Positions 46,866-59,376 of a stretch of DNA of 64,000 nucleotides are shown here, one piece after another (the stretch's first letter is position 1; each line of letters begins with the position of its first letter). The stretch covers positions 2,032,819-2,096,818 of the forward strand of contig JASFXZ010000043.1 of NCBI GenBank assembly GCA_032209605.1, given 5' to 3'. This DNA is from Mactromeris polynyma. Lineage: Eukaryota; Mollusca; Bivalvia; Venerida; Mactridae. The position numbers and the translations under genes are program-made. The notes under the pieces are model-generated. The model saw only the letters and a program-made list of their open reading frames with translations. It was not told where the DNA came from and ran no database searches.

Positions 46866-49087
46866 ATACACCGGGGAGTATCACGTGGAATCCATAGTAC
46901 ATTCGCCGTACAAGATGGCGGAAAATTCCGTCGGTTCGACCTCAAAATTTGATGTGTGTTGATGGTTACCATTACGGTAGGATCTATAGAATAGACGCAG
47001 AGTACCCGCATTGTAACGCAAGTTACTCACGTGCTTTTCATTTTTCCGATGTTTTATTAGTTTACGCCTGAAACTCGATGCATATTTTATTTGTTTTTCG
47101 TACATTGTCCTAACATATATGTAATTCGGGGTATTTCGGCACAACAAGCCGATGTATGATGCCTAATCTACAGAATATTTTTCTAAGCGAGCACATTGTC
47201 GGAACAAATATTTAAGAGTACACTGTCCGAACGATTTTTCAATGAACCTATTGGTGACGTGAATCCTTATTTTCTCTTTCTGATATGAAATTCTTCATAT
47301 TCAGAACATCTTTTCTATATGATGTGGTTTCTTTAAAACAACTAAATTTCATCATCAGATTTATATTGTCATATTATTTGTATTTGTACAACTGACATTT
47401 TACATAGAACTGTTTAGCAATAAATGATGTTTCCAAGCCGATACAGATGATCTATTCTAAAAGCAATTTACACACTATTAATTGAGTGTCGGTGAAGTCC
47501 AAATTTACGATATAGGTCCTGTGACCTATATTGTTCAGTTAAGTTCTGTTCTGTTCTATCTTCCATGTTTTGCAACGTTTCGAATCAATGCTTCAAATAT
47601 TCAGTGGTGGATTGAAGAATAGTCTGATGAACTTTTGATAAAACGAATGGAGACGAAAATTGAGCGCTGATTATTACTTCATAGACACAAGATACATAGA
47701 GTCACACTTGTTGGTATAGTTTGCGATACAAACGATTATTGCAACATAACTACATGATCAAAATTACCTGAGTGCATAAGATTTCTGGCCCCGTTTCAAC
47801 TGTTGTAACTTAGTTAGGAAATTTTCAGAGAGAAATTGCACTTACGCAAATGAATTTTCTGCAAATAATCGATAGGATTTAAGGTCTTGTAATAAGTAGT
47901 TCAATAACACTGGTTATCTGAGCAGAATTAATGGGATGGACGCGCCGAGGATGTGCATTAAAAACTACACTCAAATAATGACCTAATTGGTTATTTTATA
48001 TTCTGACATAATTTAAAATAAAACCTAAATTGCTACATCAGTCGACAGAATTGGAAATGCAATGCTGCTCTAGTCTCCTTGCAATCGGATGACCTTGGCT
48101 CTAAGTTTCCGAACTGTTACGGAAATTGCATACACTCATTAAGATATTCCATGAAATTACAGAGAAACGCAAAGCTGTTCATAAAACATCACTTCGGAGA
48201 ACATTAATACCTTCTCTATTTTGTGTTAAATTAAATTCGGTAGACCTTTTTAAATTGGTTTTTTTCACTATGTATCACACACTGATTAAACATTGAATCA
48301 CATTCGTATTCAAGTTGATCATTAGCCTTGTTATTTGTTCGTTTCATGAATGAAATCTTGCAATTTGTTGCGAGTCATGCATTTTATGCATTGACAAATT
48401 TCAACAATCCGTTTGGTCGCTATTGAAATCCGTTAATTTTCATTACGTACCATTAGAAATCATAGAAAGCATACACACGTAAAGGATAATGGCATGCAGA
48501 ACGGATTTAGCCATAATAGTCATACCTCTTTGAATTTGTATTATAAAACTGTGCATACAATTCTGCAAGGCCGAGCAATGACCGTGTTTGCAAGTAATAG
48601 CATCAGAATTAATAATAATAATAAAAACTAAATCTAAAGTTTAGTGTAATTAGATGAAATGCGCAGCATCCCAATCTTAAAGATAAAGTGGATTGAATTA
48701 ATTTAATAATAATTCATCAAGCCATGCAATTAGTTGGTAAAATACTAGTGTTTTTACAGATTTTCATTACGACATTGTCGAATGATTACAATGATCAGGA
48801 CAATGAGCAAACAGCTGTGAACATCTCCTTGTGACATACTGGTGAATGTATTGATGTTAATTGACCAAAACCTTACAGAACAAATACGATTGGTTTAAAA
48901 CAATCATCGTGACTTGAACAGCAGTATGTAGTACCTTAATTCTCTATTTGTCCGTATTTGGTAACTAAATCGTAACTGTTATGCACGTGAGAAATTAAAC
49001 TGTGTTTAACGCACTTGTTGTTAAACGGTATCTGTCTAGATCTAGCTAGAAAAGTTCTGATACTAATATGTAAATGCCACCCACCTC
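46866..49087. other. non-coding, nothing firm
   Basis: A short plus-strand frame starting MAENSVGSTSKFDVC at about 46914 stops at once and may be a first-exon relic. An 88-residue minus frame (46881-47147) overlaps it and has no motif. The rest shows nothing. Confidence 0.35.
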
Positions 49088-49370
49088 TGTGTCGTATTGT
49101 TTCGGCGCAGCCGTCCTAACATGGTTTTGCTATTTGTATATCATTTTTGTGTAAACCAATTAAATATTACGTTAGCAACCAAGGCAATTTCTCTTCAACC
49201 GAACAACGTTTGTAACATTGACGCGGATTGGTTAACCTTTCGATAAAGAGTACGTTATGTTACCGAAATCCACAGAATGTCTGTGAATTTACCGAAATCC
49301 TTTTTGGATCAGGAATAATCCGCATTTGCAACATCTCGGCATTTTTTAGGTTGCACAACAAATCTTAACC
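49088..49370 (+). repeat. dispersed repeat E, copy 1
   Basis: Matches the reverse complement of 59680-59970 at about 75-80% by eye, from TTTCGGCGCAGCCGTCCTAA to CATCTCGGCATTTTTTAGGT and TTGCACAACAAATC. The plus strand can be read with SLQPNNVCNIDADWLTFR, close to the SLQPNNVCNLDEDWLSFREG of the other copy, but here a stop follows. The element class is unknown. Confidence 0.75.
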
Positions 49371-50978
49371 TTCAAATTGCGCCGACCATCTTTTTTCAAG
49401 AAATGTCTTGTCTACACGTAATTACGTAATTGAATCGTATGAGTAACAATCGTTGGTCAGTCTGACGAAATGGATTCGAAATAAGGAGAACACAAACCAG
49501 TGGATTGAGATTACAAGTATTTTAATCACGTAGCTAGTAAGTGTGTATATCTTATCGTGGAAAAATGTGAATCTAAGGCGTTCGTGATTGAAATTGTTAA
49601 GCTACTCCATGGACTCGCTCTATTGTTCGCTCCATAACCAGCTTATTACCACAATGTGCTAAGGACATATAGTTACTTATACTGAAATTATACGTATTTT
49701 TAAAGACGCCGCTAATCTTTGTAAGGTATATTTTTACACACTCCTGGTCAAATTATTTCGATTATTTCCTTGTCCGTAAATATCCGATTTCTATTCGCGT
49801 ATGTACATGTACAGATATACCAGTTTCACGTTCACCACTTTAAGAGGACTATCATTGATTACAGCAGAAGAAGGCAGAAAAAGATCAGAATAGCAAATGA
49901 AGACATCATAATAATGTTGTAATTTCTCTTTTTTGTGTACATTGGTGAAGGTGCGAAAAAGATTTAACAAGGGCTTGGTTTCGTATAGTTTGCATTTGAG
50001 GCCCGCGGGCACAGATATTGACCATCGGCAGGTAATTTGTTTAATTCCTATTCTGTTTGTCCAATTATTGTACAATTTCTGGCACATGTTGTATAATTCA
50101 AATACTAGCTTTCCATTTAATATCTTTACATTTAAAGCTAAATTCGAATTATTGTACTTGAAAACAAACACATGTCAATATCTGAAAACCGCAAACAGTA
50201 ATGTAGCAGTCGTATGTTACAAGGTGTCCGATTTGGTACGATTACATACTTTTCATTCAGGCGTATAGTGTCTTTTTGCTTAGCACTTGACTTGCTTGGC
50301 GGTTGTTTCCCTATATCTCTCCTCGTTAAGTTTGTCTGTGATCTTTGTAGAGTGACCATTATGCTTTTGTTTCTGTTTGTCTCTTGTTAGAATTGCATGA
50401 TGCGTGCATGAGGTCGCACGGTCATGATACGCCCCCTGTCCGTTCTGCCAAAAAAATAAGGTATCAAATAGATTAGTGTAAAAATGTTAAATAAAAAAAT
50501 TAAAACATAAAAAAAATATTATTAATAACAATTAAATACTGGTGTCTGCCACTATATTTTATCTCAATTAAGAACTTCTGATCCATTTTCTTTCCTCCAT
50601 AATGCAATGTATCCGTTCGTTGACTAAGTGCCAACTTTATCATAAAACATGATGCCATATAATTAACCAATGGTGTATGAACAGTCAGGGAGCGTTATGT
50701 GATAAAAGTAATCCTCATACGACTTTGTGTGCAATAAATAACAAATGTAATTTTCTACGTTTGAATTTATGAATAAGAGAAAAATTAATTTCCTCGATTT
50801 GATGAAATGTCCAGTAGGTGGCGTGTTGCGTGGGTGGTTTAAGGTCTGCACGGGTAGTTTTAGGCGGTAAATAAGTCATTCTTTGGACGTCGGACTGTTC
50901 GGACAAACTATTATAATAAAAACTTTAATTGATGCTATTAAGATGTTTGTTTGGATCAGCAAACTATTGTTGATATGA
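49371..50978. other. non-coding, overlapping unrecognised frames
   Basis: Frames of 126 (minus, 49791-50171) and 111 residues (plus, 49933-50268) overlap on opposite strands. Neither has a recognised domain, so neither is called. Confidence 0.35.
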
Positions 50979-51053
50979 ATGTTTATGTGTGACTGTGTAT
51001 TGCTGATGTATAGTTTCTATTGTATATACATAGAATATATACAGGACAAAAGA

Positions 51054-51365
51054 TATTTACTGGCGTTAACAAGATTTCGCGTGTCGTCGCATCACTTATT
51101 TATCGAAACCGGGCGATTTATAAATATACCTCGGGATCAGAGAATCTGTAGGTCGTGTAAGATGAAGCAGGTGGAATCAGAATTCCATTTTCTTCTGGTG
51201 TGTCCCAAATATAATGAACTGAGAAGAAAATACTTGAAACAATACTTTTGCCACTGGCCGAATTTGAACAAAATGGCGTCACTTCTATATTGTACATCGA
51301 AAGTAAAAATTAACAATCTGGCAAAATATATTTACTTTGCGGATAAGATCAGAGTTAAAATATAA
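51054..51365 (+). pseudogene. LINE reverse-transcriptase C-terminal fragment (zinc-knuckle region)
   Basis: An open frame (51054-51365, extendable upstream to 50979) reads LALTRFRVSSHHLFIETGR, then IPRDQRICRSCKMKQVESEF, then HFLLVCPKY. A CCHC pattern (C-x2-C-x9-H-x4-C) after a Ser-His-His-Leu stretch is typical of the region after the reverse transcriptase in bivalve non-LTR retrotransposons, where such host-genome fragments are frequent. Polymerase and endonuclease domains are missing, so it is a 5'-truncated, inactive copy. The stop at 51365 probably is the original ORF2 end. Confidence 0.75.
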
Positions 51366-51690
51366 AAGTTCTAAAAAAACAAAAACAAACAAAAACAACA
51401 ACATATATACATCTACTGTGGTTTAATTCAGTTTAATAGATTTGTGAAACATGTTAATTATTGGTGCAACTGTAATCAAATGACCTCTACGAAAAACAGT
51501 TATTAATTATCTCCATGTTTTTCTCACATAATCATGTATTATATATATGCATTACTATAAGCATTGTAAAATGTTTTATGTAATAAAATATTTTGGAATT
51601 GGAATTGTATAAATATGTAACAGTCAACGTCCGAGTGTTATACGTACAGTCGTACTCAAATTCAATAAATGAATTTTGAATTGAATTTCG
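51366..51690 (+). mobile_element. 3' UTR and tail of the truncated LINE
   Basis: Follows the ORF2 stop. It is A-rich near 51372 and contains ATGTAATAAAATATTTTGG at about 51583, then an AATAAATG at 51663. No target-site duplication was identified with confidence, so the end is approximate. Confidence 0.45.
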
Positions 51691-52292
51691 TTTGTTTGTC
51701 TGTCAATTCTGAGACATGGAGTCTATGCAGGAATATGTTTTTCCAAAACCTAAGATCAGTTGTATTTTACCGCGCAGCTAGAGTGCACCAGTTTGCTGAA
51801 TTACATCCTTTTAGTATCTTAGAAATTAAAATTTGAAATATTTTTATTAACCCTGCGCAAGTAATATCATCTGATAGAAGCGGAAACTGTAAGATATCTT
51901 ATAGTCAAAATTAACGCTAATACGTGTATTCTATACGATATGCTACAGGTTTTTTGCTCAATACATTAGCGTAAATCAAATTTAAAGTCATTCTCCCATA
52001 CAGTTTCAATAAATAGTTTTCCTTTAATTTGAATTTCGTAAATGCGATTTGCAAGCCGTGGCTTGAATTAATGTATTTCGCAGAAGATTTTTTCTGTCTG
52101 GAAACTGCTCGTTTCTTCCAAAATTTCGAAATGGCTGATCTGTTGTGTAATCTCACAGAACATGGTTGTTTTGACAGTTGAATTAAATTTCTAAACATTG
52201 TTTGTATTATTCAGAGTTCAAAAAGTGAAAGAGAATGTTCTCACAGCCCTTATTTTTATTCATCACGTAAGTTGTTGAAAATATAGATGTTC
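51691..52292. other. non-coding, nothing recognised
   Basis: A 93-residue minus frame (51917-52198) has no recognised motif. Confidence 0.35.
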
Positions 52293-52541
52293 AGCTTACA
52301 TATCTCGAGAGCGGGAGGTCGAATGTTCGAATCCCGGTAGGGGTCGGTTTTGATATGACCGGTTGGGGAGCCGCCAGCTGGATAAATGACGGTAGTAATG
52401 TACCTACCTGTCCGGTGCTTGACATTGAAAGATAGGTTTCGGGAAGTAAATGTGCTCAGAATATAGGTGAAAATTTTGGCCCATATTGCACGAATGTCGC
52501 AAATCGAATTTGTCTCGAGTTAAATATTGAATCAATGACAG
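52293..52541 (+). mobile_element. tRNA-derived SINE, GAGCCGCCAGCT family, copy 1
   Basis: A B-box-like GAATGTTCGAATCCCGGTAG is followed by the body phrase GGGGAGCCGCCAGCTGGATAA. It ends near GAGTTAAATATTGAATCAATG, a tail common in molluscan SINEs. The same body phrase occurs at 58150-58405 on the minus strand. The A-box is not preserved. Confidence 0.6.
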
Positions 52542-53390
52542 ATGCATATGTATCACGCAATCTAGAATTTATACCAAATGTATAGACCGTCCATTGTACG
52601 CATGATATAATACATATACAAAAAAGTATCTAGCACGGTTTGAAATGTTGCATGTGCGTCAGATCTTAGTTGCGACTTTAAACTACTAAACTTTCATGTT
52701 CATTAATCCAAGATTATAACAAAATACACGAATCTTGGTTTTCAGTTGCTATGGAGATGAGAAGTGTAGAAAAACTAAATAAGTCTCCAGTCTTTAAATG
52801 GTTGAGTTTTGATGTGTGTTGTTGGGTTATAGCCATGCTTTCATTGCCATAAATGCTGCAACTTCATCTCATTTCACACTAGATTGATGTAACGTATGAT
52901 GTTTATAACATAGACTTCGGATTGCTTTTCGGAGAAATATTATTACGTATCTCGTACAAATCGTAGCAAATTCTTGAAGAAATGCTAATTCGTGTTCTGG
53001 TTAATATGGATTTCATTCTTAATTAATTTTGATTAATATTTGACTTCATTCCTGTCTGAGTTTAATAAACATTCTAATATTTGATATAAACCAAATATAC
53101 ATTATTCAAATCATGTACAGCCCAAAGCAACTCGGTATCACTTAGATGCTTAACATATTTACAAATACACTGTACATGTATATAACACGAGATAAGCTAG
53201 AAGTCCTCCCAATTATATGTAAATTAAAACCAAAAAATAAGGACACTATTGGCGTACGGAGAAGAAGTTTTATTTCACAAGATAGTTATATACAATATAC
53301 ATATAAAAAAGACCGTAATGGTCCAAGTTTAAAATAAACATATGTATAGATTTCATTAAGATATGTTTGTATGTAAGGAGATAAATGATA
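52542..53390. other. non-coding, nothing recognised
   Basis: No supported feature. Confidence 0.4.
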
Positions 53391-53833
53391 CTGTAAAACC
53401 TCAATAATAAGACAACATTGGGACCCTTGAAAATGGTCTTAATATTGAGGTTGAATAAGGAGCAAAATAGCCAACCTTGCCGAAACAAAATACAAGGCCA
53501 AACTTTATGGTGCATAATTCAATATATTTTTTTCGAAAGAGGCTACAATATAAGTATGATGAATGTATAATACATTCTGATGAATCAGTACAGCCCGGGG
53601 CAATTGCGTTATGCTGGCTAAACACATCGGGGTGGCTAATTAAGTCGCGAACGATAATGATCATGAGACGTGAAAGTAGCGTATACATAATCGGTTATAG
53701 CATGGAGCCAATATCGATCAGATCTGGGGAATCTGGCGATGAGCCAGAAAGTTGGACATGGGACTTGAAAGATGTGTTCTTAATTTTGAGGTGGTCTTAA
53801 TATTGAGGTGACCTTTAAGTGAGGTTTTACTGT
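53391..53833 (+). mobile_element. pogo-like MITE family A, copy 4, split by repeat D
   Basis: The left part (53391-53470) begins CTGTAAAACCTCAATAATAAG. The right part (53761-53833) resumes with GGACTTGAAAGATGTGTTC and ends GAGGTTTTACTGTATA. About 290 bp of repeat D lie between. A few bases of the host MITE are missing at the left junction. Confidence 0.85.
53471..53760 (+). mobile_element. dispersed repeat D, copy 2, nested inside MITE A
   Basis: Matches the reverse complement of 32970-33266. Its insertion into a datable MITE gives clear ends: CCAACCTTGCCGAAAC at the left and CCAGAAAGTTGGACATG at the right. Short matching CCAAC/GTTGG bases lie near the ends. A 107-residue frame across it is a by-product. 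Confidence 0.85.
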
Positions 53834-56039
53834 ATATGTGTGCATAAGACTTTCAAATACCGCGCGTGGCTCATCGCTTGATTGCATATCAAGTAATTTA
53901 AATGGAAGTGTTGTCTATAAGATGAGAATCTAAGAGCTGTCACAGCTAATAATAATTCAGCAGAATACTTTGAAGTTTCAGCTAGCTTCTTGTCGTGGTT
54001 TGATTATTCAACTGTGCAAAATGAAGCTTCAGAACACAAAGTCCTATATCCAGAAATCTTCTGCACAAATGAATGTTATGTAATCAAAAACCAAGAAATT
54101 AAATTTAGCCAGTATAGAATCGCAAATTGTGGTAATAGAGATGCGCCTATCAGAATTATTAGTTTAGCTTACTGGATAGAATAAACTGGATTTTGTGCGG
54201 CAATTTATATATAAAATCGATCTAGAGCAACAAGATACTTGAATATCATCACACGTTTATGACTTATGGTAGACATAAAATATCTCGTTAAGATGAATGA
54301 GCATATAATTAAACCATCTTCTATTCACTAAACACGAACAAATCTGTCTGTCTGTAGATTATCTCAAGAACCTTAAATACAAGTTTTAACGGTTTATGAA
54401 TCGTCAAGATGAGATGTCTGAATATCGCGCCCAACAACACATAATTCATTGCCTCTATCACATCCATTGATTGATAACAATGGAACCAATATTGTGTTTT
54501 TTAAAAAATGACTTATTCTTTATTTTGTGATGTCATGCAAACAGGACGTAGTTAAAACAAGACTCCCTATTTTTTTTTTAATTGCAACACGAAAAATAGG
54601 AATCAACACGAGACTATAAAAATAAAATTGAATGAAACTGCTATTGATTCAAATAAAGATAATGTCCGAGTATAAGAGATTGAAGTTGCTGATGCGAATG
54701 AATAATTGACATTGTGAGGAAATATGTGGCAAATTAGAGTGATCTTGATCTGACATAACTGTTTGAAATGTCGCACTATGCATCGTGTTGTTGTATTCAA
54801 TTACGTATTAAGTTATAGAACAGAGCATAAACATTATTATTGACTTAAGCAATTATATACAGCTCATCGTCATTAACCAATATGTAACAAATACATCATC
54901 ATGTGATGTGGAAAAATGATATATTTATGTAACATCAATTTCCTAGAAATAGTGTTGTTCTTAGATTTCTATTACAACGTTCAAGTATTTCATACATAAG
55001 ATGAATATATCAAGTGATTGTATAAACAATTAATAACACAAACAATCAGCGCAACTTAGTTTTATGTAAGATGCATCTGAAGGAATGTTTTACCAATATT
55101 TATAATCCTATTTATAACGAGAGACAACGGATGCAATTCTATGTTCGTAATCAGAACGATAAATTAAAAATAACACTATCTGATTAGTCGGAATTTCGCT
55201 TTCAGATCACAGAAAATCCTTAATTTTGTTTTGACGTTAAATTAAGAAACGCAGCAGAATTTATTGTATTGTTTGAAATTGAATGCTATTCCATTGGGTT
55301 TGAAACTATCATATTGCCAAACGCGAGACTGAAAAAGCCATTGAGGTTTCAGAAAAACGAGTCAAATACAAAATCGTAATGAATTTAAAAAGAAATACGA
55401 GAAACCATTTCCAAGAAACATTTAACTTTGGGTCTGTTAGAAGTTACATTTCTCTCAAGGAAAGCCATCAACTGTTCTGGTGTTATTTCGAGATTGTCTG
55501 ACTTTACTTTTCGAATCCCGTCACGACTTAGTCGAATCGAACAATCCACCAATCAGGAAGCAAATTATATTTAATGCGTTACACGTGCAACAGTGAGTTC
55601 TGTTATACGTAGAGAGAAGATACTGATTTAGATATATCCGATTTCTACTTCAGTCTGTGGCTGAATGGCGTAACACGTGTATGGTATATATCACTGTATC
55701 GTTCTAGCTGAACTCTGATCATATTTTGATGTTAGTAAGTTTACTGACTATGTAATGTATGATACACATGCTGGTGAATTCGTTGGAATTGCTTTAGTAA
55801 TATTGTTAGAACTTGCATAATTGTCTTTTAATTATTTAAAATTGTAAATTGGTAACAATACAGTTAGTGGTGCAAAATGTGTGCGTTTGAAACATGTACT
55901 CGAAGTTATCGAATTGGAATGTGAAAATGATAACTTGTCATATGTGGTAACTAAATATATTTATTTATTGCAAGAGACAATTATTGGTTCAGACAACGAA
56001 TAACTTAGTGTTGATCAGACTCAAATAGTTTGAAGCAAA
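53834..56039. other. non-coding upstream region of the globin exon
   Basis: No exon or repeat recognised. The globin promoter probably lies toward the 3' end of this stretch, but no clear TATA or initiator was identified. Confidence 0.35.
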
Positions 56040-56194
56040 ATGGGAAATACAGTGGTCACCTGTGACTTACCGCTGCCGCACAAAGGCAAGCAACTGAAAG
56101 CATGCTTGACACCGGAACAGATTTACCTTGTGCAGTCTTCCTGGGATCTTATAAAACATGATCTGCCGAACCTGGGACTTGTCGTATTTGTTAG
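56040..56194 (+). CDS. globin (globin-X/neuroglobin-like), first coding exon only
   Basis: The exon codes 51 full codons plus two bases: MGNTVVTCDLPLPHKGK, then QLKACLTPEQIYLVQSSWDL, then IKHDLPNLGLVVFVR. LTPEQ...LVQSSW is a globin A-helix with its invariant Trp (W35), and LPNLGLVVFVR is the start of the B-helix. The 22-residue N-terminal extension with Gly2 and Cys8 resembles membrane-attached globin X, where Gly2 is myristoylated and a nearby Cys palmitoylated. Residue 6 here is Val, so a strict myristoylation pattern fails. The exon ends at a consensus GTAAGT donor in phase 2, which suits the ancient globin intron at B12.2. Heme-contacting residues (E7 and F8 His) lie in later exons not seen here. 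The likely role is heme oxygen or redox chemistry in neurons or other cells. Confidence 0.82.
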
Positions 56195-58149
56195 GTAAGT
56201 GTTTTAATGAAACCTGTCTGTCATTCTATAGATGTCTTTCCTTTATCAGAAGTTTGAAGTTATTTTGATATTGACACTGATGGAAAATGCAATAAATTCA
56301 TAATATTTCAGTAAACAATTATAAATTGTTTATTTTATTCTCAGTTTTGCATACTTGGCGAACATTTTGACATTTTTGTTTAGTTTACTTATAAAACGGA
56401 ATTCTGATCTTGTCAGAATACGCTTCTGGTATATGGACTAATGGGAATTAATTACTATGCAGTTTCTCCAGATCGACCCTCTATTGAGCATCAACCTGTT
56501 TTAAACATCATTATAAACTCCCCCTTGGCAAAAATCATTACCTATTTTAACTTCTCCAGAGCAACACCCTCTTTGAAACAACCAAAATTGGCTTCTCTCT
56601 GAGTTTGTTTCTCAGAACAGGTTGTGCAGTATTTACAAGCTATTGTAAAACCTCATTAATACGACCACCCTCGGGAGCCTTGAACAATGATCTTATTATT
56701 GAGGTGGTCTTAATATTGAGGTTGAGGAAAAATGGACTTGGAAATTGTGTTCTTAATTTTGAGGTGGTATTAGCTTTGAAGTGGTGTTTAAGTGAGGTTT
56801 TACTGTATATTGCAGAGGTATTTCCGTGAATGTGTCATTAAGCGCTAGTATACTTCAATAGCTACTTTTCGTTCAAATTTCAAGTCGGTTAAAACAAAAT
56901 GAGTATGTATTTGAGATATTTTTTGCTGTTCATTCGTTGGCTGTTTTCTTTGATTTCTTTTCTGTAATTATGCTAATGAACCATATGATGAAAGTGAATT
57001 TAAAGAAACGCATCATCTCTTTGATGGTTTGTATTCAAATAACAGAAAATCCACGCTTCAAACATAGGATTCAGGAGAGTTGTGCAGACATGTTAGTAAA
57101 TTCTGTTATCACTGTAACGTTCATAACAATATGTTTTCTTGCGGTTGTTTTAATAGGTTGTTAATGAATTGAAAGCTTTCTAGAGAAAGCACTGATTAGT
57201 ACTTGATGTGAAACAAGAATGCTGGTTAGGACACTTGACTGCCATACATAACTGATATACTGATAAACGCAACATAAAAAACATAGAAAACGAAGTCAAC
57301 TATATCTTGCAACACCAGGTAAATAATAAAAGAAAATGTTCATATGTTCATAACATCATTTATACGACAGGGAAATCTGGACATCCCAGTCCATCGAAAA
57401 CCTACTATGCTAGAAAACACAAGACCTAAGCATTGGGTTTATTACAAACATTACAATTTAAGTAAACATAGGTTTGTTGCGAGTAGCCATAATTCAAAGA
57501 ATGTTGACGTATGAATTCAGTACGCGTAAACATCCCCCGAATATAAAGTATTTCACATTCAAGCCTTGGTTCTGTAATGAGACGCTGCTTCCATGTATTG
57601 GCTCAGCAAACTGCCCTAATTGTTCTGTCCAAATTATTCTGTACACCAGTATAAAAAATGCCTTGGTGAGCATTTCGAGCAAGACAATTCAGCTTACTTT
57701 GTTTGTTACACTATTTAATCAAGTTTGATATTTATAATTGACATTCTTTAAACAAGACGAACTGCCAGCGATGATTGGCATAGAATTTATGCAGAATCTT
57801 TCATGTCTGAGTTTGTTCCAAAATGATGATTTTAGCATGAACAGAAACATTCTCTGCATGTTTGCTTGTAACTAGAGATGATCACAAATGCAGAATCTGT
57901 CTGTATGTTTTATGAAAACTTGTGGATGTTCGGAAATGTCGACTCATTATCTCCATCATCTGCATATGATAAATCATCGCACAATATACACCAACAACAT
58001 AAAATCTAACTAACGCTTCACGAATGAAGTTGTGCAGAAACATCACAACTTCATAAAATCAAGACTTAGACGGACAGTAAGCAACAACAGAATTTAAACT
58101 GCGATCCTTAACATTTTTTGCTGGTGGTTTCCAGCTGTATTGTGAGTGT
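56195..58149 (+). other. proposed intron 1 of the globin gene (contains one MITE)
   Basis: Starts with GTAAGTG. No stretch downstream to 64000 reads like a globin C-E helix exon by eye, so the intron may exceed 7.8 kb and the remainder of the gene would lie outside the window. Frames at 56937-57164 and 57474-57728 are not globin-like. Confidence 0.4.
56643..56813 (+). mobile_element. pogo-like MITE family A, copy 5
   Basis: Begins TTGTAAAACCTCATTAATACG and ends GTGAGGTTTTACTGTATA, with the family's TCTTATTATTGAGGTGGTC and TGTGTTCTTAATTTTGAGG. It lies within the proposed globin intron, 450 bp after the donor. Confidence 0.85.
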
Positions 58150-58405
58150 TTATTTATTTTATTGTCACCCTACTTAAAGGGCCAACCATTTCTGACTTAT
58201 GAGAAACCTACTTCATGGGCACGTTTTCTTTCCGATTCTTATCCTTTGATGCTAGGCATCATAGAGGTAACGGTTACTATTATTTAACTAGCTGGCGGCT
58301 CTACTACCCGGCTATATCAGAACGGACCCGTACCGGAATTGGAACGTTTAACCTCCAGCTCCCAAGGAGGATGCCTTAACAACTAAGCCGCGAGAGACGG
58401 TCTAT
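58150..58405 (-). mobile_element. tRNA-derived SINE, GAGCCGCCAGCT family, copy 2
   Basis: On the minus strand the 5' head reads CCGTCTCTCGCGGCTTAGTT, then GTTAAGGC (A-box region) and GGTTAAACGTTCCAATTCC (B-box region). The body GTAGAGCCGCCAGCTAGTT is shared with 52293. The tail is GGGTGACAATAAAATAAATA. It directly adjoins the 46-bp satellite, whose units contain the SINE's first ~18 bases. Confidence 0.7.
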
Positions 58406-59291
58406 CGATATAGTAATGTTGACTACAACTTAGCCGCGAGAGACGGTCTATCGATATAGTAATGTTGACTACAAATTAGCCGCGAGAGACGGTCTATCGA
58501 TATAGTAATGTTGACTACAACTTAGCCGCGAGAGACGGTCTATCGATACAGTAATGTTGACTACAACTTAGCCGCGAGAGACGGTCTATCGATATAGTAA
58601 TGTTGACTACAACTTAGCCGCGAGAGACGGTCTATCGATGTAGTAATGTTGACTACAACTTAGCCGCGAGAGACGGTCTATCTATATAGTAATGTTGACT
58701 ACAACTTAGCCGCGAGAGACGGTCTATCGATATAGTAATGTTGACTACAACTTAGCCGCGAGAGACGGTCTATCGATGTAGTAATGTTGACTACAACTTA
58801 GCCGCGAGAGACGGTCTATCTATATAGTAATGTTGACTACAACTTAGCCGCGAGATACGGTCTATCTATATAGTAATGTTGACTACAACTTAGCCGCGAG
58901 AGACATTCTATCTATATAGTAATGTTGACTACAACTTAGCCGCGAGAGACAGTCTATCGATATAGTAATGTTGACTACAACTTAGCCGCGAGAGCCGGTC
59001 TATCGATATAGTAATGTTGACTACAACTTAGCCGCGAGAGACGGTCTATCGATATAGTAATGTTGACTACAACTTAGCCGCGAGAGACGGTCTATCGATA
59101 TAGTAATGTTGACTACAACTTAGCCGCGAGAGACGGTCTATCGATATAGTAATGTTGACTACAACTTAGCCGCGAGAGACGGTCTATCTATATAGTAATG
59201 TTGACTACAACTTAGCCGCGAGAGACGGTCTATCGATATAGTAATGTTGACTACAACTTAGCCGCGAGAGACGGTCTATCGATATAGTAAT
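58386..59291. repeat. 46-bp satellite array, 20 copies, seeded from a SINE head
   Basis: Units AGCCGCGAGAGACGGTCTAT, then CGATATAGTAATGTTGACTA and CAACTT, begin every 46 bp from 58386 to 59260 with exact periodicity. Variants sit mainly at one site: ATCGATATAG, ATCGATGTAG, ATCTATATAG. Units 5-7 and 8-10 repeat this variant order, a small higher-order repeat of 138 bp. The first ~18 bases of each unit equal the 5' end of the adjoining SINE (minus strand). There are no spacers, so it is not CRISPR-like. Confidence 0.97.
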
Positions 59292-59376
59292 TAGTGATTT
59301 TGATATGTTATTAAATGGCCATTTGAAACAATAGTAACTGTTTTCAGTCATTATGATATTGTGTAGTCCTGTATCG
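59292..59376. other. short link between satellite and palindrome
   Basis: No feature. The satellite stops abruptly within a unit at AGTAAT. Confidence 0.5.

Noticed and set aside
49791..50268. Opposite-strand frames of 126 and 111 residues
   Set aside because: They overlap each other and show no domain. They are probably chance frames.
53477..53800. 107-residue frame as a gene
   Set aside because: It spans the junction of repeat D and a MITE.
58386..59291. CRISPR-like regular repeats
   Set aside because: The 46-bp units are directly adjacent with no unique spacers, and the genome is animal-like. It is a satellite.
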